Of a DNA stretch of 64,000 nucleotides, positions 11,285-22,065 are shown one piece after another. The stretch is from Trichobilharzia szidati (Eukaryota; Platyhelminthes; Trematoda; Strigeidida; Schistosomatidae). Numbering within the stretch: the first letter of the stretch is position 1; each line of letters opens with the position of its first letter. The stretch is from assembly GCA_944472155.2 (NCBI GenBank), contig OX235271.1, positions 28,900,977-28,964,976 of the forward strand, written 5' to 3'. The notes beneath the pieces are model-generated. The model searched no databases. It had not been told where the DNA came from and saw only the letters and a list, made by a program, of their open reading frames with translations. Position numbers and translations under genes: made by a program.

Positions 11285-11950
11285 CATAAACAAGAGGAAT
11301 TTGAAAGAGGTCACCACCTTCACTTACTTCACCTGGGAAGCATCATTTCAACTACAGATGACGACTCGAATGATGATATCAAAGCCATCAACCGGCTGGC
11401 CGACCACTGAGGATTGGAAAGCTAACACAGACCTTCATTAATGTAAGGTCATTGTGGGAATCTGGTTCACTAAGCATAAACAACAGGATTAGGATTGTCA
11501 ACACCAATGTGAAGTGAGTCAGTGCTTCTATATGGCTCACTGAATTGTGTGTATGTGTGGTAGTCAGCGAGCCAAAAAAGAACCCCTATTGACCAACAAA
11601 TATGGTGGGGAAAACGGAGAAGGATCGAACACACGGTGAAGAGATTGTTCATTGACATTGTGGGCCAGACCGTAGCCAAAGTCAAGGGCTGTCAAAAATT
11701 AATAATAATAATAATAGGCTGCTTTATTCCAGAAGCAGTACTTATAATACAGCATGGAATTCTCAGCATTTGTCTGGTGAAACCTTAATGGAAAACGACG
11801 AGTTGGGCATCTGATGGTAACATGAAGAAGATCATGTAAGGAGGCGATGAAAGTTTGTGGGCAGTCGTGGAGCCAGCTAAACAAAAGTCAGTGGAGAACA
11901 GGGTGGAATTAGTGTGTGTGTTGCTGAAGCCCTGTGACCCAATCGGCGCA
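11285..11950 (+). mobile_element. RTE-B-prime LINE fragment split by a CR1-A tail
   Basis: 11285-11697 matches the plus-strand copies at 31990-32240 and 32450 (GAGGAATTTGAAAGAGGTC, then CTGGGAAGCATCATTTCAAC). 11778-11950 resumes the same element (GTTGGGCATCTG, AAGAAGATCATGTAAGGAGG, GAAGCCCTGTGACCC). The sequence between them, 11698-11777, is not RTE: it is the CR1-A 3' end described separately. No open frame survives. Confidence 0.65.
11698..11777 (-). mobile_element. CR1-A 3' end inserted in RTE-B-prime
   Basis: An (AAT)n tract followed by GGCTGCTTTATTCCAGAAGC and GGAATTCTCAGCATTTG matches the extreme 3' end of CR1-A. Only about 75 bp was copied, which is typical of strong 5' truncation. 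It interrupts the RTE-B-prime copy and is therefore younger. Confidence 0.7.
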
Positions 11951-12119
11951 ACTCATAGGAATGTTAGAAGTAGTCGTTTAAGTAATTATAGAACACTATT
12001 TCAAACAAATACTCACTTTCCTTTATTTCTCATCATTCTTTACAATCATATATAAAAGTAATTTAGCACAAATATTTGATCCCAAAGTGGTTGGACGAAA
12101 TGAAGTGTTTCAATGCAGA

Positions 12120-12400
12120 TTTTGTCACTAACCGACAGCATTCAGGGAATCGCTGAACACAACTGCTTTGTCTCAAACTAGGACTCTCCAGGAGTTCGCG
12201 CATGTGACACTACTAGGGATCTAACCTACTGTCTTCAGGCTGCGAAGACAGTCCACTGACGCGTGAATTCTAAATTCTGTTAATTTTAAAGATATTGCTG
12301 CCAATACCCAGTGCCACTGTTAAACATCTGCTTCACCTCTTGACATAATAAACCCCACCGGCGACTTCTCATTAGAACCTCAAGATAAGTATTACGTAAC
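12120..12400 (-). mobile_element. SINE-H copy, decayed
   Basis: Keeps CTTTGTCTCAAACTAGGACTC in opposite sense to the ribozyme-like stem II, a degenerate B-box region, and the 5' body around ACTTCTCATTAGAACCTCA. Identification rests on the order of these blocks. Confidence 0.45.
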
Positions 12401-12409
12401 AATAATATC

Positions 12410-13015
12410 ACGAATTCACAAAAGTTAGAATTCACCGATCATTGAATTACAACTGGGTGTCAACGCATTAGTCACTACTGAACAATCCCTACCTACGATG
12501 AAAAAGATGTTCAGTGCTTCTTATTGGTCAATGATTTTCCAAATGATGTCTGTTCGAGATAAAATCTATACTAAAATTAATCAATATCCTGACCTAAATC
12601 CAAAATCAGAACTGGGAGAAGTTAAACTATCACAGCCAAAATCATAGTGACCTTGAACAACTAATCCGAATTCGAATGCAAAATAAGTTGCATATTCGAT
12701 AAAAAAAATTGCATTAAAAATATTGTAAACATGATGCTACGTTGCATAATTGTCTCTTCTGTGCTGTAACAGTGTCTCGCAGGATAATCCATACAGAAAT
12801 CACACCATGAGAGAAAGATGTATTCCTTTATCAGGTGACTGAAGATCATGGTACTTTATGATCCATTGATATTTCTGACTCTGTCCTTGAAACTCTCCCT
12901 CCCCTTTCCTAAAATTAAAGATATACAGAAAATGTACTTAGGGAATAAGTAGAACAGTGTACCTATCCCCGCCAGATACATAAAGGTAGGTACAATTTGA
13001 TTTGCAATAACCTTC
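12410..13015. other. Unassigned AT-rich spacer
   Basis: No coding frame or element block recognised. Confidence 0.4.
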
Positions 13016-13018
13016 CAT

Positions 13019-14560
13019 TATTATTATTTCCTTGGGTTCCTAGTGGAACATAGGGCTTCAACTGCACGTCTCCACTTGCTAATGTCTCCTGCTGTACTAT
13101 TCACCTGCGCCCATGTTAATCCATACTATTTCAACTCCTCTTCACACGATCTCCTCCATGTCACCCTTGGACGTCCCACTCGCCACTTCCCTTTCGGGTT
13201 CCACTCAAGCACTGGCCTGACGTGCGATGTCACCCAGCGACCTCCTCAGCCAGTGAGTGTTTAATCCATCTTCACTTTCTTCTGCATATTTTTTGGGCGA
13301 TTGGTTCTTGTTTTATTTGCTCCCATAGTTTCTTGTTGGTGATTCTTTCCGGCCATCTGATCTTCAGTATAGAACGAAGACAGCTGTCGATGAAGGTCTG
13401 CAACAGGCTGTTGGAAATATTCTTTGTGACCCGCCGCCAAGTTTCTGATCCATCCGTATAGAAGAACTGACTGACTTGACGTTTGTATTGAAAATCCGAA
13501 TTTTGTTGTTGATGCAGGTTGAGTGACGGTTGAGTGCGTCGGTGGCACAGTGGTTAGGACTCTCGCCGACCATGCACAGGGTCCGATCCCCTGCCGGCGC
13601 ACACCCGATATCTATGGTCGGCCTGAATTTGGGCTACCGATATCCATGCTGAAAATTCCATACTTGTACTGAAAATACGGTGTGGAATCAAGCTGTAAAT
13701 CAAAATAAAATAAAAAATAAAATAAAAATTTCCAGATTGGTTTCAGGTTGATGATGAATGTGTTTCTCGCCTTCCCGATTCTCGCTCGATTTGACATCCT
13801 CGTCCGTTCCTCCTGTAATTGAGACAATGCTCCCTAGATAAGTGAATGCAGTAACCTCTTTCAAATCCCTCCCGTTGATGGTGATTGGCGCTGGATGTTG
13901 CTTCTGCTGTTGTTGTTGTTGTTGGTTGGTTGGTTATTTTCATAACCTCCGTCTTGTCTATGTTCACTTGGAGTCCTGTCTTTGCTGCCAGCTCCTTCGA
14001 CGAGTTTGTCGGTTTTCGCTTGTAAGTCTTTGATTTTGTGTGACATCAAACATAAACCATCCACGCGCGAAATCCAGGTCTTCTAGGTTCTTCACGTCGG
14101 TCCACGATATCCCTGTCTTCTCTTTTCCCACTGTCTGACGCATAATCCAGTCCACGACAATTAGGAATATCATTGGTGATAATAAGCACCCTTGTCCGAC
14201 TCCTGTGTTTACTACAAACGCCTGGCTGAGTTTTCCATTGTGGATCACATGACATGTGCCGTTGTCGTACAGCTGTTGAATAAGGTTGATGAATATTTGG
14301 GGTACGTCGTAGTACTCGAGTAGTTTTCAAATTACTTCGCGGTCAACGCTATCGGAGGCCTTCTCAAAGTCTATAAAGTTGAGGTAGAGGTTTGATTGCC
14401 ATTCCATGCTTTGTTCTGTGATGATGATGCGTAGAGTCGCAATTTGGTCAGAACATGATTTGCGTTTCCTGAATCCAGCTTGTTCTGGTCGGAGTTCTGT
14501 ATCCAGTGCGTCCTCCCATAACTTATAAGTATCCAGAGCGTAGATATAAGGAATTCACTG
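13019..14560 (-). mobile_element. RTE-B LINE, long 5'-truncated copy split by a SINE-T
   Basis: Minus strand. The 3' end is an ATT tract at about 13019-13027. Coding blocks include the RT motif B segment GVGQGCLLSPMIFLIV (near 14210-14160), the catalytic loop region near 14060, VNIDKTEVMKI, GRDLKEVTSF, the C-terminal NANVKSVSSSI equivalent and the GPTRRFPFGF complement block near 13190. It is frameshifted throughout. The catalytic YADD site carries a 4-base insertion shared with the 19 kb and 35 kb copies. A SINE-T sits at 13534-13728 in opposite orientation. The 5' end stops at about 14560, after the EQAGFRKRKSC-equivalent region. Confidence 0.8.
13534..13728 (+). mobile_element. SINE-T inserted in RTE-B
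   Basis: The tRNA-like head GTGCGTCGGTGGCACAGTGG has A-box TGGCACAGTGG. The B-box-like GGTCCGATCCC follows, then a body with GATATCTATGGTCGGCCTG and an A-rich end (AAAATAAAATAAAA-type). A close relative lies at 22941-23126. Uninterrupted RTE-B copies show the target sequence between GAGTGACG and ATTTCCAG. Confidence 0.8.
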
Positions 14561-14714
14561 GAATATTATATCGGCGCCGAGTCAGATTGAATCATTATAA
14601 ATTATTTTAAAAAATCCCAACGGGTTTAGGAAAATATCGAAGGAAGTATTTTTTTTCTGAACATTTGTCTGTATAAGCCACAGCTTCATTAGCAGGATTA
14701 TTCGGATTTTTACT

Positions 14715-15230
14715 GATTAAGGGCGATACACCAAGTGAGATAATTACGAGGAAGTTAAGAAAATCAGTTCAAAGAAGTTTTAATGCTGGCAAACTACAAG
14801 TTTTATTCTCTGCATGACCGATGGTGAATCCTCAATCGAAAGATGAAGTACCAAGCTACAGTAGCCACTTCTAATTGTATCTTACAATTCAACTGCTTTT
14901 GTGGAGCTAGTTATATTGGCCATTGCTCTCGGAACTTGATTTTTGGTGCTTGATAACATCTACCAGTGTGTTTAAATAAAGGTGTAGCTAGAAGCATCAA
15001 TAGCTTGATAATAGAACACCTAATCCGAACCTGCCACGAAGCCAGTATTGAAGAGTCCTTCTCCATTATCTACCTGGTACCGAAAAAATTGCCAAGAATA
15101 TTCAGGTACGGCATACTGTAAACATTAAATTTCTATCGCAATTCGCCTCAAACAACCAGTGGTCTGTGTCCAAAAGAAACAAGTCCAGCCCCTACTACTG
15201 CCCTGGCCGGCCTTCAGTAGAGAGTGTAAA
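14715..15230 (+). pseudogene. PLE-2 GIY-YIG half, frameshifted
   Basis: Translations in mixed frames give ITRKLRKSVQRSFNAGKLQVL (pre-GIY region), then the YQFNC-like and SYIG-like segment around 14880-14930. HHLPGTEKIAKNI-like and VRHTVNI segments follow. It parallels 27616-28083. Several stops are present and no RT is attached upstream. The PLE 3' region continues to about 15425. Confidence 0.7.
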
Positions 15231-15396
15231 TTCATGAATTTGTAATATTATCTTTCCTAATTGTTCTGACATTCAGCTTATTTTATGTTGATGCTATTGA
15301 GCTGTAGTCTATCAATTTTATTGATTCGGTGTTATTTAATCAACATTAATGTTTTTCATAACACTAATTCCTTCATTCACTATAATGTATATATAA

Positions 15397-15430
15397 CACT
15401 GTAGAGTACTCTTTGTTCAGTATCTATTCG
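15397..15430 (+). other. PLE-2 3' region with hammerhead-like core deleted
   Basis: TGTAGAGTACTCTTTGTTC matches the stem I and stem III ends of the PLE-2 motif at 28393-28433, but the CUGANGA...GAAA core between them is absent. Confidence 0.4.
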
Positions 15431-15750
15431 GATTTTATTCACATAGCATTCCCCAAATCCGATTGGTTTGTGAAGGTCAGTTTTTCGCAGACCTTGACTT
15501 TAACTGTCATAGTTTAATTTCGTCCGGAGTTGACGTGTTTATGTAGGAAATGTCTAACACAAGAGATAATAATAATAATTCTATAGAAAAAAATCAAATA
15601 AATTGTTTTAAATAAAATTTATGTAACCAATCTTTGAAGTTTGAATGTAATCGACTGTGGGAGGGAGATGATAGATTAGAAACTGCTATTGCCATAGTAA
15701 TTAGACAATATACTATTTGGCTTATTTTGTACTAAATCGTGCGTGAGAAA

Positions 15751-15786
<36 letters not shown>

Positions 15787-16180
15787 CATTTATAGTTGCA
15801 TATTTCAGTCTTTAAAGCCTATTTACTATTGTTCTTTCTTTAGAAATGTATACTTGGTATGTTTCTGTGGGAAATGAACTTGCTGAGATTCTCCCAGTAG
15901 AAAATCTTTCCTCACAGAGTAGCGTGTCGACTCTCTTATACACACAGGAATGCGAATAGTCATACGATGTGAAATCAGTGTACGATTAGCATTTGATATT
16001 CGATTCAAAAACAGGAATGAAAAGTGATTATCAGTTACCCGTTTAGAGTAAATAATTGTATCCCATAAAATTATTGGGAAGATTAAAAAAAACTCACATA
16101 AAAAAGTAAAAGTAGTTATGATACTGTTGTTCATAACATAGATGAGAAAGAATTTAAAGCATCTACACAGTTTTACCGTA
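15425..16180. other. Unassigned spacer with (TA)n
   Basis: An (AT)n microsatellite lies at about 15752-15785. The remaining AT-rich DNA shows no coding or element signature I recognise. Confidence 0.5.
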
Positions 16181-16199
16181 TAATTATGAAGGGGCTGAG

Positions 16200-17015
16200 T
16201 TGGTGAAACATAGTGTAAAGGATACTTTTGGATTCGTTGAAAGGATAAGAGATTTAAATGTTGATAATAAATTCATGATATCATTTGACGTATCTTCTTT
16301 ATTCACCAATGTACCTCTCATGGAAACAGTGAACTTTATATGTGAAGAACTCATAAGACGAAACATCGATGTTGGCATTCCTATATCTTTTATGAAGGAG
16401 CTTCTCTTGAAATGTACAATGAATGTCCACTTTTTATTTAATAAGGAAATGTATAGACAAATCGACGGTGTGGCAATGGGGTCGCCACTAGGACCCATTC
16501 TAGCCGACATTTTCCTGGCGAAACTAGAAAATGGGCCTTTGAAGGATGTTATAAATGAACTCGAACTTTATTGTCGATACATGGATGATACTTTTTTGAT
16601 TATGATGAACGAAAAGGAGGCAAAGAACATCCTGGATAAATTTAATGAGGTACATCCTACAATAAATTTTACTATTGAGAAAGAAAAAGACTCTAGTATT
16701 TCATTTTTAGACGTCATTATGACCAGAAAAGAAGATAGCACAATAAGAAGAAGTGTTTATAGAAAACCTACATCAACGGGCCAGTACACACATTTTCTCA
16801 GCTTTGTGCCCTTGAAATACAAACGCAATCTAATAAAGTGCTTGGTCCACAGAGTAAGAGAGATTCGCTCGGATGAATGCCTTGACGAAGAACTCAATTA
16901 TATTAAACGGTTGCTGAGTGAGAATGGTTATCCTGAAAAGTTTATTGATAAGAATATGAATCTGAAACCAAAACAGCCCAAGGTACTAACAGTTCCAGAA
17001 AGATGCAGTTCCTAG
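16200..17015 (+). pseudogene. PLE-2 reverse transcriptase
   Basis: About 271 codons of Penelope-type RT. Motif A region MISFDVSSLFTNVPL, motif B region IDGVAMGSPLGPILADIFLA, and motif C YCRYMDDTF with both aspartates are all visible. The conserved SFLDVIMTRKEDSTIRRSVY, RKPTSTGQYTHF and LKYKRNLIKCLVHRV follow. PLE RTs are related to telomerase and prime at DNA nicks or chromosome ends. The N-terminal fingers start only at SVKDTFGFVERI, so the copy is 5'-truncated. The catalytic core looks chemically intact, but the element cannot make the RT-endonuclease fusion. Confidence 0.85.
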
Positions 17016-17515
17016 GAGACAACACCAGTGAGATACTAACACAGTGCCTCAGAAATGCGGTAAAAAGAGCATTCCCTGCTGCTGAATTACGCTGTGTCTT
17101 CAAAACCACTCCTCTTCTGCGTTCGGGAATAAAAGACAAACTGCCTAATTTCGCCTCTTCCATGTGTATATACCAATTTAACTGATCCTGTGGAGCCAGT
17201 TACATAGGCCGTACAATTAGGCGTGTTTCTCATCGAATTTCCGAACATCACCATGTGTGATTAAGTAAAGGACAAACAAAATCTATTCGGAGTGCTATTC
17301 TATCTCATCTTGTGGATACAGAACACAAAATTGATGTTAACCAGGCTTTCGGGGTCATTTACCGCATACCTACGAATCTCAATTTCACTTTAAGAGTTTG
17401 ACTACTAAATATTGCTGAGGCTGTGGGGATCCATAATTTATGCATCCAAAAGAAGTTAGTTCAGTCATTATCATTACCTTGGCCATCCAGGTTTGAATAA
17501 TCCAGAATTTTTGTG
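17003..17515 (+). pseudogene. PLE-2 GIY-YIG endonuclease half
   Basis: The segment reads MQFLGDNTSEILTQCLRNAV, then RCVFKTTPLLRSGIKDKL, ASSMCIYQFN, a TGA stop, SCGASYIGRTIRRVSHRISEHH, another stop, then KGQTKSIRSAILSHLVDTEH and the C-terminal IHNLCIQKKLVQSLSLPWP. The GIY-YIG signature is the IYQFN...ASYIGR pair. At least three in-frame stops and the upstream frameshift make it inactive. Confidence 0.8.
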
Positions 17516-17705
17516 GAATTTCCCTAATTTTAGTTGATATTCTATTCGCTACTATATCCTTATTATTATTATAATTTAAGCATCTTTAATGAACTGCAAT
17601 AGCATTGATCATACTTTACAAATCGATATTATTTAAAAAAACGCTAATATTGTTATTAACTACTAATTTAAAATATTCTGTGTATATAAACATGCATATA
17701 TAATT

Positions 17706-17751
17706 GTAGAGCCTGGAAGAGGAATTTATCGAAAAGAATATTCTTTGCTCG
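17706..17751 (+). ncRNA. Hammerhead-ribozyme-like motif in PLE-2 3' region, degraded
   Basis: Stem I strands GAGC (17709-17712) and GCTC (17747-17750) flank a core CTGGAAGA, a GGAATTTATC segment and GAAA. A palindromic stem III (AAGAATATTCTT) and a T cleavage position complete the layout. Compared with CUGANGA there is one extra G. The 28.4 kb and 39.9 kb copies show different but still complementary stems. Hammerheads in PLE terminal regions are known in the literature. The activity of this copy is doubtful. Confidence 0.45.
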
Positions 17752-17789
17752 ATTATTTTGTGTTTTATAAATGTAATGTCATTTACAAA

Positions 17790-18090
17790 ATACACTGAAT
17801 TGACTTTGAGGTCAACTACATACGTCAGACCAGTCAGTAGGTCGGAGGGTAGTCAGATTATCTGGACAAACAGTTTAGCTAAGCGGAGGAAGACTGATCC
17901 GACGAGGATGAATAGTTTAAAGAAAAACTCAGCAATTGCAATAAATGCCATAAGACACAGTCACACAACAGGATGAAGCAGAGCTGAAGTTTAGGAAAGT
18001 CACATGTGCAATAGGAATGAATCTACACCAGTGCCAGAGATAAGGAAAATACTACTACCAATCATATAAAGGGATAAGAAATAATGGTAC
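17790..18090 (+). pseudogene. PLE-1 GIY-YIG fragment, decayed
   Basis: YVRPVSRSEG corresponds to YIGQTSRTG. RMNSLKKNSAIAINAIRHSH corresponds to KIRNLENSSAIALNAVTHKH in the 50.5 kb copy. Downstream, GGAATGAATCTACACCAGTG corresponds to its NDSSPV segment. It is short and broken. Confidence 0.55.
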
Positions 18091-18099
18091 ATACTAGTG

Positions 18100-18635
18100 A
18101 TTGCTATGAGAACTAGAAACCATTCACGTCAGTCAATAGGGCTTACTAGTAAGATCTAAGTGATATGGACACCAAGTGGCCTGTTTTGCTGGTTTGGCAT
18201 CAAACTCACCAGAGTAGTATATCCAGTTGGACTCCGTCCACACATCCAAAATGGATTCAAACGTAAAAGTGGCAAATTTTCACCTCGCATTGTGTATTTA
18301 GCATAAGTTGAATTTCATTCTGTATATTAACAGTTGGCCCAAGTAATTAGCCAGAAATGGATTGATTTGAATGGATTCAGTTCTCTGTGTTGAACTGAAA
18401 AGGGTACACCGCTGATGAGATTGTCTGGAAGTGGAAGTGGAATGGCTTCCCGGTGTTTAGATCACTTGATTATTGTTTATTCCATGGCATACTTCGCCGA
18501 TTGTGTTTCTTTGAAATGGAATATAATTTCTAATTCTGTTTTCTCCACTGAATGTATTATAACTGGCTTGTTTGTATTGTGTATTTGTATTGTGTTATTA
18601 ATTAACTTGGTGTAATCACATCCATTCAACCTTGT
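18100..18635. other. Unassigned spacer
   Basis: No recognisable element or gene. Confidence 0.4.
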
Positions 18636-18639
18636 GAAA

Positions 18640-20040
18640 CTACCAAACAAGGACTCTGCAAGAACTGGAGAGGAATCATGCTCCTGTCGACGCCAAGTAA
18701 AATCCTGAGTCGCATCATCATGGAGAGAATAAAGGACGCACTGGATACAGAACTCCGACCAGAACAAGCTGGATTCGGGAAAGGCAAATCGTGTTCTGAC
18801 CAAATTGCAACTCTACGTATTATCATCGAACAAAGCATGGAATGACAATCAAATCTCTACCTCAACTTTATACACTTTGAGGAGGCCTCCGACAGCGTTG
18901 ACCGCGAAGTAATTTGGAAACTACTCGAGTGCTACGGCGTACGCACCCCAAATATTCATCAACCTTATTCAACAGCTGTACGACAATGGCACATGTCAAG
19001 TGATCCACAACGGAAAAATTCAGTGAGGCGTTTGGAGTAAGCACAGGAGTCAGACAAGGTTGCTTATTATCACCAATAATATTCCTAATTGTGGTGGACT
19101 GGATTATGCGTCAGACAGTGGGAAACGAGAAGACAGGGATATCCTGGACCGACGTGAAGAATCTAGAAGACCTGGATTTCGCGCGTGGATGATTTATGTT
19201 TGATGTCACACAAAATCGAAGACTTACAAGCGAAAACCGACAAACTGGTCGAAGAAGCAGCCAGAGAAGACAGGACTCCAGGTGAACATAGACAAGACGG
19301 AGGTTATGAAAATAACCAAACAACCAACAACAACAACAGCAGCAGCAACATCCAGCGCCAATCACCATCAACGGGAGGGATTTGAAGGAGGTTACTTCAT
19401 TCACTTATCTAGGGAGTATTGTCTCAACTACACGAGGAAAGGATCAGGATGTCAAATCGAGAATCGGGAAGGCGAGAAACACATTCATCAACCTGAAACC
19501 AATCTGGAAATCTTCGTCAGTCAACTCAGCATCAACAACAAAGTGATTCGGATTTTCAATACAAACGTCAAGTCAGTCAATTCTTCTATACGGATGGATC
19601 AGAAACTTGGCGGCGGGTCACAAAGAATATTTCCAACAGCCTGTTGCAGACCTTGATCAACAACTGTCTTCGCTGGCTCTATACTCAAGATCAGCTGACC
19701 GCCGGGAAGAATCACTAACAAGAAACTATGGGAACAAACAAAACAAGAACCAATCGCCCAACAGATATGAAGGAGAAAGTAAAGATGGATTGGACACTCG
19801 CTGAGGTGGCTGTTTTGTGACATCGCGCGTCAGGCCAGTGCTCGAGTGGAACCTGAAAGGGAAGCGGCGAGTGGGACGTCCAAGAGTGACATGGAGGAGA
19901 TCGTGTGAAGAAGAGTTGAAACAGTATGGACTGACATGGATGCAGGTGAAAAGTACAGGAGAAGACAGAAGCAGGTGGAGGCGTGTAGTTGAAGCCCTAT
20001 GTTCCACTAGGAAGCCAAGGGAATATTAATAATAACAATC
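18640..20040 (+). mobile_element. RTE-B LINE, long 5'-truncated copy
   Basis: Plus strand. The RT begins at NWRGIMLLSTPSKILSRII (NYRGIxLLS-type motif) and continues IKDALDTELRPEQAGFGKGKSC, FEEASDSVDREVIWKLLECYGV (motif A region) and GVRQGCLLSPIIFLIVVDWI (motif B). After the catalytic loop come VNIDKTEVMKI, GRDLKEVTSFTYLGSI, and the C-terminal LEWNLKGKRRVGRPRVTWRR and STGEDRSRWRRVVEALCSTR. The tail is TAATAATAAC at 20027-20037. There are several frameshifts, including a CGTG insertion at the FADD catalytic motif (near 19190). It is near-identical in layout to 35176-36345. Confidence 0.85.
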
Positions 20041-20044
20041 ACAT

Positions 20045-20310
20045 CGGTTGGTTAGTTTATTACGACCATGTTTTAATTAATCAATTTTATATGTACGCCG
20101 CTAACGCACTGGTTTACAATGAACTCGACAGACAGGAAACACTGGGTGTCATCGAACCGATAAAATATTCCCCATTGGCTACTCTTATAGGGGTTACACG
20201 CAAAGCAAATGATCCCATTCGTCTGTGTGCAGATTTCTCAACTGGTTTAAATAATGCTCTAGAGGGTCATGCTTATCCATTACCAATTCAAGAAAACCTA
20301 TTCGTCTTCA
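20045..20310 (+). pseudogene. Gypsy/CsRn1-type reverse transcriptase start
   Basis: The frame reads ELDRQETLGVIEPIKYSPLA, then VTRKANDPIRLCADFSTGLN and HAYPLPIQENLF. This is the beginning of an LTR-retrotransposon RT (GVIEP...SPxAxPIVxVxK, RLCxDFxxLN). It stops after about 75 codons and is followed directly by protease sequence, which normally lies upstream of RT. The piece is therefore a rearranged fragment. Confidence 0.7.
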
Positions 20311-20641
20311 GTTGGAGACGGCATCAGATATCACCTTAATTTCGCGTAACACATGGCGTGCACTTGAGTGCCAACAAATTCTCCCTAAATTACATATTGC
20401 TAAGAATGCTTCTGAAGGTATGCTAAAAGTCATGGGTGAGATTAACTGGCATGTTCAGCTTGGTGAGAGTGAATTCCATAGTGTATGTCATCTCACAAAC
20501 GAACATGATTTGAATTTACTTGGTCTTGATTGGTTAGATAATCTCAATCTCTCAAACGTTCCACTAAATTCGGTATGTTCTAACGTGTCGTCTTCATCAA
20601 ATAATTTCATTTCAGATCATGCATCCCGTAAATCTCTGTAA
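20298..20641 (+). pseudogene. Gypsy/CsRn1-type aspartic protease fragment
   Basis: LETASDITLISRNTWRAL aligns with the protease active-site region of CsRn1/Boudicca-like elements (typically DTASD). Here the catalytic Asp is Glu (ETASD). The later flap and hydrophobic GLDWLDNLNLSNVPLNSVC segment is well conserved. About 110 codons are open to TAA. The inverted protease/RT order and the lost aspartate make it non-functional. Confidence 0.7.
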
Positions 20642-20935
20642 CAACACTCACGTCAAAAGCATGCCCCAGTCTCCCGGGAAAATTTCGGTTTTTTCAAGTC
20701 TAGCCAAGTCTCTTGGCTTCTGAAGCTTGTTTCCCGTCAGGAACGTCCATTTCTGTATCAAGCCCAATCTTATGGACAAGGTGAACGCTTCGTCAATGCC
20801 TCTAAGTGTGCTTTCATGAGAACCAAGAAGGAGGGAACAATGAGACAAAACTTAGATAGATTTTTGCTGCCCAATCATACGACACCTAGCACTTCAGCCT
20901 CCAATCAGTTATCGCCAGCATGAATTATTTTTGAT
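20642..20935 (+). pseudogene. LTR-retrotransposon C-terminal coding remnant
   Basis: A frame beginning just after the protease stop reads QHSRQKHAPVSRENFGFF, then QERPFLYQAQSYGQGERFVN and FMRTKKEGTMRQNLDRFLL, and ends in a stop at about 20922. It directly precedes a polypurine run and a putative LTR start, so it is likely the end of pol (integrase tail) of the same element. The family assignment is inferred from position rather than from a motif. Confidence 0.35.
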
Positions 20936-20990
20936 CGAAAAATCAAAAGTTTTCCAAACAGATCCAAAAAGAAAGACCTACACTTTTCAC

Positions 20991-21460
20991 GGGGGGTATG
21001 TGACAGGAATCAGATTAAAATAGTAATCATTTTATGACCCATCATATGGTCGAATGATTGTAAAATTTCATTATCGTTTTCTCACCTTGGTCTCCATCAG
21101 ATCACGAACCAATCAGAATATTTATTATTCTTCTACCTTAGCCGAATCGCCTATCAATTGGAACAATCTATTTCCACTTCCCTGGACCGACATTAATGTG
21201 GTAAAAGAATACATGAATATGACGTGTTTTCCCAATAAAAATCGTATCCTAACAGTCTCAGGCCAGTCTTTCTCGCTTGATATTTACGTGGCTCAGTGAA
21301 GATGAAGCCACTACGGACGAATGGGTGTATCTCTGGCATATCAGTTGAAGCTATTCATTGGGTCGGTATTATTATACCCACGGATCAGTCCACTCGGTCA
21401 TATCAGCTGTCGACACGATCATATCAGTTAGCGACAAGTCCATAACGTGTACTAAAATGA
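20991..21460 (+). mobile_element. Polypurine tract and putative 3' LTR
   Basis: GGGGGGTA at 20991-20998 (polypurine-tract-like) is followed by TGTGACAGGAATC at 20999, a typical LTR beginning. A poly(A)-signal-like CCCAATAAAAATCG lies near 21230. The LTR end is not certain because no second copy is present in the window. I place it before the SINE-H tail at 21495. Confidence 0.45.
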
Positions 21461-21494
21461 TCACACATATTAAGATTATGAGGTTTTTGTAGGG

Positions 21495-22047
21495 ATTTAA
21501 ATTAATTTCAATGGAGCTTTCATCACGAACTAACATCAGTTAGAGATTATTGAAAACTACAGAACACTGAAAAGCTGTTTTCTCTTGGTTTGGAACTCTT
21601 CAACAATTCACAATCCATGATTCTATCCCCCGGTGTAGACCCTGGGACCTTCAGGTGACGACAGCAAGCTTGGTGGCCATTCAGCTAATTGGATTGATCT
21701 TAATTCAGTGACCAGTGAATTTTACCTTTTCTCAACTCGTGATATAGTTCTACTGCAAGCCACTGCCTTCACGTTGACAAGGTTGCCCCATACGACTTCT
21801 CAGTGCAGCTTCAGGAAATCCATCCCGTAGTCACCAATGAATCCGAGATTCCTACATAAATTGTGAGACCTTTGTAGGAATTTGGATTAATTTCAATGAA
21901 CATTTAATCTTGAACTAACATAAGTTAGAGATAAATGAAAACTAAGAAGCACCAGACAACTAATTCGTTCTCTAACTGATGTCATCTCATGATGAAATCC
22001 TGCAATCAATCAGCCAAATCTCTACAAGCCAACACTTAAATATCAAT
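21495..22047. mobile_element. SINE-H copies: full minus copy plus head-to-head tail pair
   Basis: 21495-21860 is a diverged minus copy with tail, ribozyme region, tRNA-like head and 5' body. 21868-21958 is another minus tail and 21959-22047 a plus tail, forming a short palindrome (tail blocks GAACTAACATAAGTTAG and CTAACTGATGTCATCTC). Confidence 0.6.
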
Positions 22048-22065
22048 GAGATGCTCACTGGCGAC

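Larger units (their letters stand above)
16185..17515 (+). mobile_element. PLE-2 copy with near-complete RT and GIY-YIG
   Basis: Plus strand. The RT frame runs 16200-17015 without a stop and is followed, after a frameshift near 17000, by the GIY-YIG half (17003-17515), which has stops. 3' untranslated sequence continues to about 17755, ending in the hammerhead-like motif. The same family is at 33830-34397 (minus), with more distant copies at 9.2-10.7, 14.7 and 27.5 kb. This is the longest PLE copy in the window. Confidence 0.85.

Noticed and set aside
13842..14033. Plus-strand cysteine-rich open frame (CCFCCCCCC)
   Set aside because: It is the antisense of a CAA/CAG-type repeat in the RTE-B coding sequence.
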